Shown: one piece after another, positions 1 through 9,200 of the stretch
Layout: every line of letters begins with the position of its first letter
Position numbering within the stretch: position 1 is the stretch's first letter
Made by a program: the position numbers and the translations under genes
The notes under the pieces: generated by a model
What the model was told of the DNA's origin: nothing
What the model saw: the letters and a program-made list of their open reading frames with translations, nothing else
Databases searched by the model: none
Source of the DNA: Candidatus Uhrbacteria bacterium
GTDB lineage: Bacteria > Patescibacteriota > Patescibacteriia > UBA9934
Length of the DNA: 40,574 nt
Assembly (NCBI GenBank): GCA_018673485.1
Contig: JABHCP010000021.1
Span: 1 to 40,574, forward strand
Reading direction: 5' to 3'

Positions 1-70
1 CCCCTGCCAAAAAACCACCAGTTTAATCGCTGGTGGTTTTTTGATAGAATGTTTTTGAATTGAAAAATAT

Positions 71-433
71 ATGAATGAATCAACGTCACTCAAACTTGCT
101 CGGACTTTTTTAGGGAAACGTGTAGAGCTTGAGTTTGATCAACAAGTCGGATCTTCTTATGAGCCCCATAAGATTGATTCGTATCCAATTAATTATGGAT
201 TTGTGCCAGGAACACTTGCTCCTGATGGAGATCCTCTTGATGCTTACCTCCTTTCTGTATACGAGCCACTAGAAAAAGCAGAAGGTGTGTGTATTGCAAT
301 TATTCACCGGCGAGACGATGATGATGACAAGCTTGTGGTTGTCCCAGAAGGTGCAGAGCTTACTGATGAAGAAATAATGAATCAAGTGAGTTTTCAGGAG
401 CATCTTTACGATTCTGTGGTTGTACGGAAATAG
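71..433 (+). CDS. ppa: Inorganic pyrophosphatase-like protein (short family I form, 120 aa)
   Basis: Motif YPINYGFVPGTLAPDGDPLDAYLL matches the family I PPase core; shorter than canonical PPases. Confidence 0.75.
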   Translation: MNESTSLKLARTFLGKRVELEFDQQVGSSYEPHKIDSYPINYGFVPGTLAPDGDPLDAYLLSVYEPLEKAEGVCIAIIHRRDDDDDKLVVVPEGAELTDEEIMNQVSFQEHLYDSVVVRK

Positions 434-507
434 TTTGCACGTCCAATACGAACCCCTGCCATAAAAACACCAGTTTGTCTGGTGTTTTTATGATAAGATG
501 CGAGTAT

Positions 508-1146
508 ATGAATAAATATTTTTCAATACTACTGCCTGTTGCGATAATGATTGTTTTAGGTTTTGGTTGTACACAGCCGATCGATACGAAAACAGAGGTA
601 ATGGATACCCAGGCGGAAGATGCGGAGGTTGTATCAGGTTCACTATTGATAGATCAAATTGCCGAAGATGCTGAGCCTGTCGTTGATGAGGTCGTTGCTG
701 ACGAACCTGCCATCGATGCGCCTGCGCAGGTTGAGCCTGAGGTGTCAGATGGAATCGTATACACTCAAGCTGATGTGGAAGGTTTAGTTTCTAGTATATT
801 GCCGTACGATCAGTGGCGTGAGGTTTCGCAATGGTTGCAGTTGGACAACGGTAATATTTGGTTGCTCACTCGGCCGATAGGGGCCAAGGGAGATCCTTTG
901 CAAGCAAATCCATGCGCGGCCGAAAACAATTGCCCAGTGGAAAGCTGGATCATCAATCCTCTGATAAGCGCTTATCATTTGTCCTCAACGCAAAACAGCT
1001 ATTTAGCCACGATCAATGTCGGTGTTGAGGAACTTGATGGTGATTACATTGTTGTGAACTGGGACGTTGTTGTAGGAAATGTTAGCCAAGCAGATCTTAG
1101 TCGGATTGAATATGTTAATAAGATTGACGGAAGCATGCGACCATAG
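508..1146 (+). CDS. Putative lipoprotein (start at internal Met MNKYFSILLPVAIMIVLGFGC)
   Basis: Hydrophobic signal peptide followed by lipobox-like LGFGC; ORF track start at 475 is probably too far upstream. Confidence 0.55.
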   Translation: MNKYFSILLPVAIMIVLGFGCTQPIDTKTEVMDTQAEDAEVVSGSLLIDQIAEDAEPVVDEVVADEPAIDAPAQVEPEVSDGIVYTQADVEGLVSSILPYDQWREVSQWLQLDNGNIWLLTRPIGAKGDPLQANPCAAENNCPVESWIINPLISAYHLSSTQNSYLATINVGVEELDGDYIVVNWDVVVGNVSQADLSRIEYVNKIDGSMRP

Positions 1147-1163
1147 GATATAATAGTATCAAT

Positions 1164-2606
1164 ATGAAAATAATATATAGTTTTATTGCGTTTATAGTTG
1201 TGTTGATGGCGGGTGTCGGTATGGTCCATGCCGCTCAAACAGAGGTGTCGACTGATACGAGTTGGGTGTCGGAGGTTGCGTCGCCTGGGGCGTATAATCA
1301 TGTTCGTGATGGTGATGTACAGCAAATTGATCCTGAGGAGTATCTGAATAGATACAGAGCTATGTTGGGGGTGTCAGAGCTTGCGACCAGCGAAACATTG
1401 CGTCAGAGTGCGCAGAACCATGCTGATTATTTAGCAATCAACGGACAGTATCAGGGTGATCCTCATGGACAGGGTGAATCTTTACCAGGGTTTACCGGTG
1501 CTACACCGGACGATAGGTGTAGTGCGGAGGGTTATGGCTTGTATTGTACCGAGGTTCAGGCCTATGGCGGCGGTGATTTGTATTCAGCGATTGATGCGCT
1601 GATGATGACGCCGTTTCACAGGGTATCGATGATACATCCGGGTATTACTGAAATTGGCTGTGCACAAAATGGTAGTTGGATGGTTTGTGACCTTGGATTA
1701 GACATTTCGGACTATTGGTCCATTGTCGCGAATAGTAGTGACCCGATAATGTATCCAGCTGATGGTCAGGTGATTAGTACAACATTTTTGGTAACTGAAA
1801 ATCCAAATCCATATCCAGCGCATTATGGTCAATTTATTGGGCCGACACTAATGTATTGGCCGGCAGGAGGAATAATATGGCCGGAGGCTGAAGTCTCAGT
1901 TTATGATTTAACTGATGGGCGATCTATTGATTCTATTTTATCGGTCGACACAGCAACTGGTAGTGCTGGAAATGCAATCTTTTTTAATCCTCTTGAGCCT
2001 CTGGAATTAGACCATGAGTACGCTGTTCACGTTATTGATATATCAGGTGATGATCTGTACGAAGCTAGTTGGACTTTTAAAACTCAGCAGAGTTCAAATA
2101 TTGATTTTCCAAATGCAGATCAAACAATAATTTACGATGCTCACGTTGATTGGGTTGACCCCAGCGGCGGTGAGGTTCTAGTTTCTGTTCCAAATTCAGG
2201 TACATCTGAACTCATCGATCGGCTTAAGGGGTATATCATGTTGGCTGTGGATTATCATGGTGAGGCTTGGTATGTCGATCCAATTACCGAGCTGCGATAT
2301 TATTTGAAAGATGGGCCTACAGCCTATGAGTTCCTACGATCATTTGGTTTAGGCATCACAAATGCTGACTTAGAGTCCATTCCAACGGAAGATGACGCTT
2401 ATGGCGGCGGCGCATTGGCAGAGCAGCTTTCTGGAAGAATACTATTACAAATTGAAGAGCATGGTGAAGCGTGGTACATCAATCCAGCTGACTTAAAACG
2501 ATATTATCTGGCAGACGGTGATGAGGCGTACAGAATAATGCGCGAGTTATCCTGGGGCACACTTCTTGCAGCAATCTCAGGAATCCCAATTGGTTTAGTT
2601 GAGTAA
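1164..2606 (+). CDS. Secreted CAP (SCP/PR1-like) domain protein with two C-terminal GEAWY[VI][DN]P...RYYL repeats
   Basis: Signal peptide; LRQSAQNHADYLAINGQ...DPHGQGESLPGFTG resembles CAP domain; C-terminal internal repeat aligns by eye. Confidence 0.65.
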   Translation: MKIIYSFIAFIVVLMAGVGMVHAAQTEVSTDTSWVSEVASPGAYNHVRDGDVQQIDPEEYLNRYRAMLGVSELATSETLRQSAQNHADYLAINGQYQGDPHGQGESLPGFTGATPDDRCSAEGYGLYCTEVQAYGGGDLYSAIDALMMTPFHRVSMIHPGITEIGCAQNGSWMVCDLGLDISDYWSIVANSSDPIMYPADGQVISTTFLVTENPNPYPAHYGQFIGPTLMYWPAGGIIWPEAEVSVYDLTDGRSIDSILSVDTATGSAGNAIFFNPLEPLELDHEYAVHVIDISGDDLYEASWTFKTQQSSNIDFPNADQTIIYDAHVDWVDPSGGEVLVSVPNSGTSELIDRLKGYIMLAVDYHGEAWYVDPITELRYYLKDGPTAYEFLRSFGLGITNADLESIPTEDDAYGGGALAEQLSGRILLQIEEHGEAWYINPADLKRYYLADGDEAYRIMRELSWGTLLAAISGIPIGLVE

Positions 2607-2620
2607 AAACTAAATAGCAA

Positions 2621-2732
2621 AATTACCCATCCAGAGGAGCCTGAAGGCGACGAAGGATCCCGTGCATCACGATCGAACGTAGGCGCATGCAACGGGATTC
2701 CTTAGTCGAAACAGCTTTCGGAATGGGTAATT
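2621..2732. repeat. Interspersed imperfect palindromic repeat (AATTACCCAT...ATGGGTAATT, inner ATCCCGT...ACGGGAT)
   Basis: Terminal and inner inverted repeats; diverged copy at 37514-37612. Confidence 0.7.
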
Positions 2733-2738
2733 ATTTTT

Positions 2739-3746
2739 TTATTGATTTGCAAGTTGTCCGCAGGCGGCGGATATTCCTGAGCCCAGTGATCGGCGTCGTA
2801 GGACGTCGATTTCTGATCTTTGCAAAATGTCACAGAACCTTTCCAAAGTAGCAGTGCTTGGCGCCTCAAACATTCCAGTGTCGTTGTAGGCGATGATGTT
2901 TACTTTTGCATGGCCGATTGAGTGAATATATCTCGCCAACTTCTTCGCATCAGTCTCTGAGTCATTGATGCCCTTGATGAGCAAGTATTCGAAAGTAAGG
3001 TGATGACGGTTGTTGCCAAACTTCTCTAAGTACCGCAGGCACCAATCTCTCAAGTCATTAAGAAAATCCGGAGTTGATGAGGGCATTAGTTTTTTACGAG
3101 CTATGGAGTCAACGCTGTGCAGGGAGATAGCGATGCGAACCTCTGGCCAGTCAGGGTCATCCAACATGAGGTCCATTCTTGGCAAAAATCCCACGGTCGA
3201 TACAGTGATTTTTACTGGTCCCAGGTCAGTGTTGTCCAAGATGGTATTAAGCGCAGATTTAACTGAGTCATAATTTGCCATTGGCTCACCCATTCCCATG
3301 AAAACCAAATTGCTAATTCTTTCTTCGAGTTGAATTTGTGATTGCCAAAATCGAACTTGATCTACGATCTCATCCTCTGTTAGGTTGCGTTTGAGCCCCA
3401 TCTTACCAGTTGCGCAAAACGCGCAATTCATAGCGCATCCAATTTGTGACGATAGACACACGGTCCATTGTTCCTTTGCGTTCATCATTAACACAGTCTC
3501 GATCATTTGTCCGTCTTGCGTTTTTAAAAGCGCTTTGCGCACATCAAAATCCTCTTGCATGGACTCCAACGTCAAAGACATCCAAGGGATAGACTTTGTA
3601 AGCTCTTCGCGGATAGGTTTGGAGAGAGTTGTAGCATCTTCCCAAGATCCGTCTGGAAATTTAAACAAAGCTTCCTGAATCTGCTTTATCCTGAATTTAG
3701 GCTCTTTAGGGAACTTTTTCTTGAATTGTTCTATTCGAGTAATCAT
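2739..3746 (-). CDS. rlmN: 23S rRNA (adenine2503-C2)-methyltransferase RlmN (radical SAM)
   Basis: CAMNCAFCATGKMGLKRNLTEDEIVDQV, NLVFMGMGEPMANYD, IAISLHS motifs. Confidence 0.95.
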   Translation of the reverse strand: MITRIEQFKKKFPKEPKFRIKQIQEALFKFPDGSWEDATTLSKPIREELTKSIPWMSLTLESMQEDFDVRKALLKTQDGQMIETVLMMNAKEQWTVCLSSQIGCAMNCAFCATGKMGLKRNLTEDEIVDQVRFWQSQIQLEERISNLVFMGMGEPMANYDSVKSALNTILDNTDLGPVKITVSTVGFLPRMDLMLDDPDWPEVRIAISLHSVDSIARKKLMPSSTPDFLNDLRDWCLRYLEKFGNNRHHLTFEYLLIKGINDSETDAKKLARYIHSIGHAKVNIIAYNDTGMFEAPSTATLERFCDILQRSEIDVLRRRSLGSGISAACGQLANQ

Positions 3747-3839
3747 ATCCCCATTAGTCTATATGGGTATTTACAAAAGATCCAGTTTTGTGTACTATTT
3801 CACCGCATTCTTTGGAAGAATTTCTATTCATTACATAGT

Positions 3840-3916
3840 GCCGACGTAGCTCAGCTGGTTAGAGCAACGGTTTTGTAAACCGTAGGTCCCCGGTTCGAAT
3901 CCGGGCGTCGGCTCCA
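3840..3916 (+). tRNA. tRNA-Thr(TGT), CCA encoded
   Basis: gccgacg acceptor pairs with cgtcggc; anticodon stem acggt-tttgtaa-accgt; TTCGAATC T-loop; encoded CCA. Confidence 0.93.
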
Positions 3917-4057
3917 GCCTTCGCTTTATTACGACTATCGTAGTAGATCAAAGGTTGATCTGCGGAATAATCCGCGTGGTTGTGCAGGTCTTGGCTTCGG
4001 CTGGCAGGCCAGCCAGTAAGTAATAGATGTGAGAACGGCCTTTTCAAAGTTCACCAT

Positions 4058-4132
4058 GCCGTTGTAGCTCAGTGGCAGAGCGCATCCATGGTAAGGATGA
4101 GGTCGGCAGTTCAATCCTGCCCAACGGCTCCA
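4058..4132 (+). tRNA. tRNA-Thr(GGT), CCA encoded
   Basis: gccgttg/caacggc acceptor; catcc-atggtaa-ggatg anticodon arm; TTCAATC; CCA. Confidence 0.93.
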
Positions 4133-4197
4133 GCCTTCGCTTTATTACTACTATCGTAGTAGGTCGAAGGTTGATCTGCGGAGCGATGTGAGCGGTT

Positions 4198-4398
4198 GTG
4201 CTAAGGTTGGCTTCGGCTGGCAGGCCAGCCTGTTTGATGAAACTATTTCGACCTTGGGTTATTGTCTATAAAGAAAGTTTTGAGACAAAAACGGAAGCTC
4301 GAAAAAGAGAAAATCAAATCAAGAGATATAAAGGAGGACAAGCTTTCAAAAAATTATTAGGGGTCGGTACCGAAGTGGTCAAACGGGGCAGGCTGTAA
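4198..4398 (+). pseudogene. Remnant of GIY-YIG endonuclease-like gene (C-terminal part only), overlapping the following tRNA
   Basis: RPWVIVYKESFETKTEARKRENQIKRYKGGQAFKKLL resembles the C-terminal half of YhbQ-type GIY-YIG proteins; the catalytic N-terminal GIY-YIG part is missing and the ORF runs into tRNA-Tyr. Confidence 0.6.
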
Positions 4399-4446
4399 AC
4401 CTGCTGGCTTCTGCCTTCGATGGTTCGAATCCGTCCCGGCCCACCA
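4361..4446 (+). tRNA. tRNA-Tyr(GTA), long variable arm, CCA encoded
   Basis: gggtcgg/ccggccc acceptor; gcagg-ctgtaaa-cctgc anticodon arm; class II variable arm; CCA. Confidence 0.93.
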
Positions 4447-4448
4447 GA

Positions 4449-4480
4449 AAACAACCGACATTAGTCGGTTGGTTTCTTTT
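4449..4480 (+). terminator. Rho-independent-type terminator after tRNA-Tyr
   Basis: accgacattagtcggt hairpin followed by a T-rich tract. Confidence 0.6.
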
Positions 4481-4624
4481 GGGCGATGTCCTTGATCGGG
4501 ACAAGGACGCTTATTGTATTATGTTATATTGAAGGGGTGGAGGCACTAAACTAGTTGAACTATTATTTGAGAGTTGGTATGATTCCAGCTAAATAATGGC
4601 AGTACAATCTTAACTGTATATAAT

Positions 4625-6058
4625 ATGAGCGAGAGAAGACAATTGGTTTCTGTGGAGCGAGCGCCAGATGCGCGAGATGCTGCTTATGCAGATTTGCACC
4701 GTGTTTTAGATAAGTGTTTAGAGATTTTGGAAAGCCATTCATCCAATTGGTTCACACGTCTTTACAGAACATTATTGAAGGAGAGAGAAAGAATTGATTT
4801 GCTTCCAGAGGATCAGAAGATTTTTTTAAGTACACAGATCGATCAGATTATTGATCTTTTTCAGTCTTGGGCACGACCTAACGGAAAGAAAAGAGATCAG
4901 AAGCTTGACTCTGAATTAGTTTTTTCTGACATGAAAGAACGAGTCCATGCTCTAGAATCGATATTTGAAATAGATAGAGAACATGTTTCATCTATTGAAC
5001 TGGACTCACGTGGATATGATGAGCTTGCCGAGTCGCACCCTGAACAAATTCAATTGATAGAAAAGGACGGTGATCGCATTTTGCAATTTCGTGAAAACGC
5101 AGAGGCAGATTGGGTAGAGGTTCAGATTCCATCCATGGATAATGTGTATTACAAGGGTGGCGCACCTAGGATTGTTATGAAAATAATGTCTGACTCCGAT
5201 CCATCACTTCTAGGCGCTGAAATCCCAATGAACGATATTGACATCCTTGCATGGTCAGATAAAGGTGATGAAAGTGATGTGGTAAAGGAGGCGCTTGATT
5301 TAGGGGCAGATTTGGAAGGGATCGAAGTCGTTGATGCAGATAAAACAATGGAGGAAACATTAGAAGTTAGAGATGTTGATCTTAATCAATGCTTGCTCGG
5401 AAAAGATGGTGTTGTTTTTTCACGTAAAGCGCAAGAGGCGGCTAACACTGGAAAGATAGAGATTATGGACCCAATAGAGCGAGGTCTGTGGGGAAGCGAG
5501 TCTTATTATTATAGCGAAGATAGCCTTAAGGTGGTTAAAGGCCGTGGTTTATATCGCTTATTTAAGTTTGTAGCAGAAGGAAAGGCAACATCATTTTCTC
5601 AGCTTAAGATTAACCGCCAGGTAAATATGGGAATATATTGGTTAGTTTTGGCTAGAAAGTTTTCTCGTAAGGCTAATTCGGGCCAATTATTAAACCGTTT
5701 GTATGAGATTGGTAAACGGGCAGGCCAAACAGATGAAGGTGAGAATGATATTTATGACGTTTTACATCGCGTTCACGATAAATATCCCTTCTTTACGTTT
5801 TCAGACGAGCAACAAGATACGGAAGATATTGTACGCTGGCTATCTCGTAAATTAAAAAAATTGGCTGATCGACAGTTTAGATCCAAACATCATGTGGAGC
5901 CTAATCAATTTCACGAAAGATTTGAGGGAGATGATGTAGAAGAGGTTATTTCACTAGAAGGATACGTCGATGATGAGAAGAAGGATGATGAAGCATCAGC
6001 AAATTGGAATGTATATATTGATAGCATTACAAGTAAGGAAAAGAGCCAGGCGGCTTAA
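4625..6058 (+). CDS. Hypothetical protein, 477 aa
   Basis: Long ORF with codon usage like neighbouring genes; no family recognised. Confidence 0.75.
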   Translation: MSERRQLVSVERAPDARDAAYADLHRVLDKCLEILESHSSNWFTRLYRTLLKERERIDLLPEDQKIFLSTQIDQIIDLFQSWARPNGKKRDQKLDSELVFSDMKERVHALESIFEIDREHVSSIELDSRGYDELAESHPEQIQLIEKDGDRILQFRENAEADWVEVQIPSMDNVYYKGGAPRIVMKIMSDSDPSLLGAEIPMNDIDILAWSDKGDESDVVKEALDLGADLEGIEVVDADKTMEETLEVRDVDLNQCLLGKDGVVFSRKAQEAANTGKIEIMDPIERGLWGSESYYYSEDSLKVVKGRGLYRLFKFVAEGKATSFSQLKINRQVNMGIYWLVLARKFSRKANSGQLLNRLYEIGKRAGQTDEGENDIYDVLHRVHDKYPFFTFSDEQQDTEDIVRWLSRKLKKLADRQFRSKHHVEPNQFHERFEGDDVEEVISLEGYVDDEKKDDEASANWNVYIDSITSKEKSQAA

Positions 6059-6283
6059 GATCGAAAAGTACTAGATTGAAACCGTCTCGTTCTATAAAAA
6101 AACCATCACATACAATGCGGTGGTTTTTTTAAATATGCGGTGAGAGTGGGAGGTGCATCCGTTTAAGTAGTGTTATTTTTTTATCCTCAGTTACAAAATT
6201 GATTTCCTTTAATAATGCTATAATAAAATTACTTTAATTTATAAATAAAAAAATTGACTCAATGTCAATTGTAAAAAATATTT

Positions 6284-9200
6284 ATGCAATTCATTATACA
6301 TCTTTTTCATTTTAAACGAAGAGGACAAGGTATGAGGCTTTTGGCTTTATTTCTTGTTTTAATTATGGCGTTGTCGTCTGTTTTCTTTTTGTTTAACATT
6401 CAATCAGCGAATGCAACTGCGCCGACTTTTTCAATCTCTGGATGGAAGAATGGGCAAACAAAGGTTGTGATTGAGTTTGACTCACCGGTTGACAATGGTT
6501 CTGAGGCAGCACTTGAAGCAACAGACTTTGTGGTTGCAGGAGCAAACGCTGTCTCGATTAGCTCTATTGATCACTTTGTTTTATCAAACACTGTAACCTT
6601 GACGCTGTCGGGAAGCCTTAACTCTGGTGGTGGAACAGACTTCACTATCGCATGTGCGACTGACGCCATTTACAACACAACGGCTGAGGCATGCGGGGCA
6701 ACAGCAGTAAATGTCTACACATCGGTGGCAGAAGATACTACAGGCCCAACAGTGCAGCAGGTAGGCTCAATGGGTAACACAGGGCTATATATTGACTTTG
6801 ATGAGATTGTTGCTACTGCGACAATGATCGCGGGTAATTTCACACTCGTTACTTCTGATGGAGGAGATAATTCTGCAATCACCAGTGTCACTGCTTTTGA
6901 TCAAGGACTGAATATTGAAGCCACCCAAGCGAATATCGGGTCAGGGGCAGGTAATACAATTCAAGTATCCACAGGTGTCACAGATGTATATGGAAATGCT
7001 TCTTTGGGACAGACCATTAATATCTTGCCATCTTTAAGGATTAGTGAAGTCTCAGTTGATGGTGTCGCAAATGCTAAGAATGAATTTATTGAGCTTTATA
7101 ACTACGGAGACACTGCAATTGATCTGTCAGATATGAAGTTGCATATTTACACTCAAGCTGGAACAGCGGATGTGAATGTAACTTTGACTAAGTTTGAAAC
7201 TACAATTCCGTCAAACGGATTCTATTTAATAGCTTCAAATTATTTTTCTTCAGCGACCACTGCTGAGCCAGATGCTACATATTCATCGAGTGAGGCCACA
7301 ATGGTAGCCAACGGTGGAGTTTATATAAGTTATTCCGCGACTGCTAACACAGATGTTATAGATACGGTTGGTTGGGGAACGTCGGCTAAGAAAGAGGGAA
7401 CTGCGGCGAGCAATCCAGCTGCAGGAAGTAGTATAGAGAGAATTGCTGACTTTGGTTCAACAGCTTCAACTATGGCATCGGCAGGCCTAGATGAACATCG
7501 TGGAAATGCATTTGATGAATCAGATAACTCAATTGATTTTGTTGTTCAGACAACACCGGTGCCACAGTATAGTAGCTCTCCGTCGGAATTTGCGTTTGGG
7601 GCATCATTTCATGATGAGGGCGGAGATACTGATGCGCCAACAGTAACCGATTCATTTCCAAGTGCTTCAAGCTCAGCATACATTCCTGCTGACTTGGATA
7701 TCGCAGGTGTTGCATTTAGTGAGTCGATGAATGTTGCTAGTCTTACAACATCAACCGTACAGCTTTATGCAGATAGCGCTCCGGGAGTAAATTTGTGCCA
7801 GACTGTAAGTTATGAAGATTCTAGTGGTTATACAATGTGCAATATTGACCCTAGTGCGTTGCCACTTAGTTCCGTGGCACATACTTTCAAAGTGACTACA
7901 GGGGTGACGGATATTACTATAAATGCAATGGCGTCAGACTATACAGTTAGCTTTACGCCGATTTCTGGAGGAACATTTGATTCGACCGCGATACCATACA
8001 TGGTTGGGTCATATCCACTTGACGGGTCTGCATCCTTCCCGCCTAATGCAGACAATATAACTATAGACTTTTCTGGTTCGCTTAGTGCCGCTACAGTAAC
8101 AAGTGGTAATGTAACTCTAACAAACTTGGATTCAAGCCAGGCGGTTGTATTTACCGGCATCACTACTCAAACCATTGAAGAGTCTGATGATTCAATTTTA
8201 ATTGATGTATCAGGGGTTGAATTGGGTACAAATGTAAATTATCGATTATCTGTAGAGGGTGTGACATCGGCAAATGATATATACGTGGCACCGTTCACAT
8301 TAGATTTTTCTACTGACCTTTTAAGCGATTCCACAGGGCCTACAGTTGAAGGTAGCGAGCCAAGTCGTGCAGAAACTGGTGTATCCGTTGGATGTACTAG
8401 CATTTTTATCGCTTTTGATGAAGGTTTAAACGCGTCATCTGTTGATTCTGATTCTGTGAAGTTGTATCAGGGAGCAGATGAGATGGCTGTTTCTGTTAAT
8501 TACTATTCTTCGTATAACGAGATAGAAATTATTTCGAGTTCTGTATTTGAAGCAAGTACTGAGTACACTGTGAAGTTAGATGCTTCAGGAGCGCCAGATC
8601 AGATTACAAATGCATCAGGAATTGCGCTGCAAGACACAGACGGAACAGGGGATAATTATTACACATTTAGCTTTACGACAGGTTCTGCCGATGTTGGTGT
8701 TCCTGACGTAATGTACGCAACAGCCACGCAGAACAAGGTTATGGTGACGTTTACTGAGTCTATGCGGGAGTCAAAGATTACGGACTTGGATAATTGGGTA
8801 TTGCAGAGTCCAATTGGAACCGCGGTGCCATTATCAGCGCTTGCCGGAGGTTCGGTTAGCTGGGATTCCAATTCATACACTGCTGAGATTTCCGGAATAA
8901 GCTTAACTTCTGACGATACTTTTGAAGTAACAGCTACTACAGCGCTTCAGGATATGTCCGGAAATGCATTATCAGAAAATAAACTTTTCGGTGGCGTTGT
9001 TATAGACTCAGCTATATATGGTGATTCAATGGGGCCAAGTGATGGATTTAGCGGTGAGATCTATGATTTCCCAGCAGGTTACAGCACAGATGACTTTGGT
9101 TATGTGCCACAAGCGTCAGTATTCCCAATGAATACGATGGCTGGAACTTCATCTAGCTATATAGTTGATTTCCCTATTTCAGAGCAAATACGGTCAAGTG

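Noticed and set aside
10-44. aaaccaccagtttaatcgctggtggttttttg and similar aaaacaccagtttgtctggtgttttt hairpins as special elements
   Set aside because: Consistent with ordinary rho-independent-type terminators.
4198-4398. Intact GIY-YIG nuclease
   Set aside because: Only the C-terminal part is present; the ORF begins in a repeat flank and terminates inside tRNA-Tyr.
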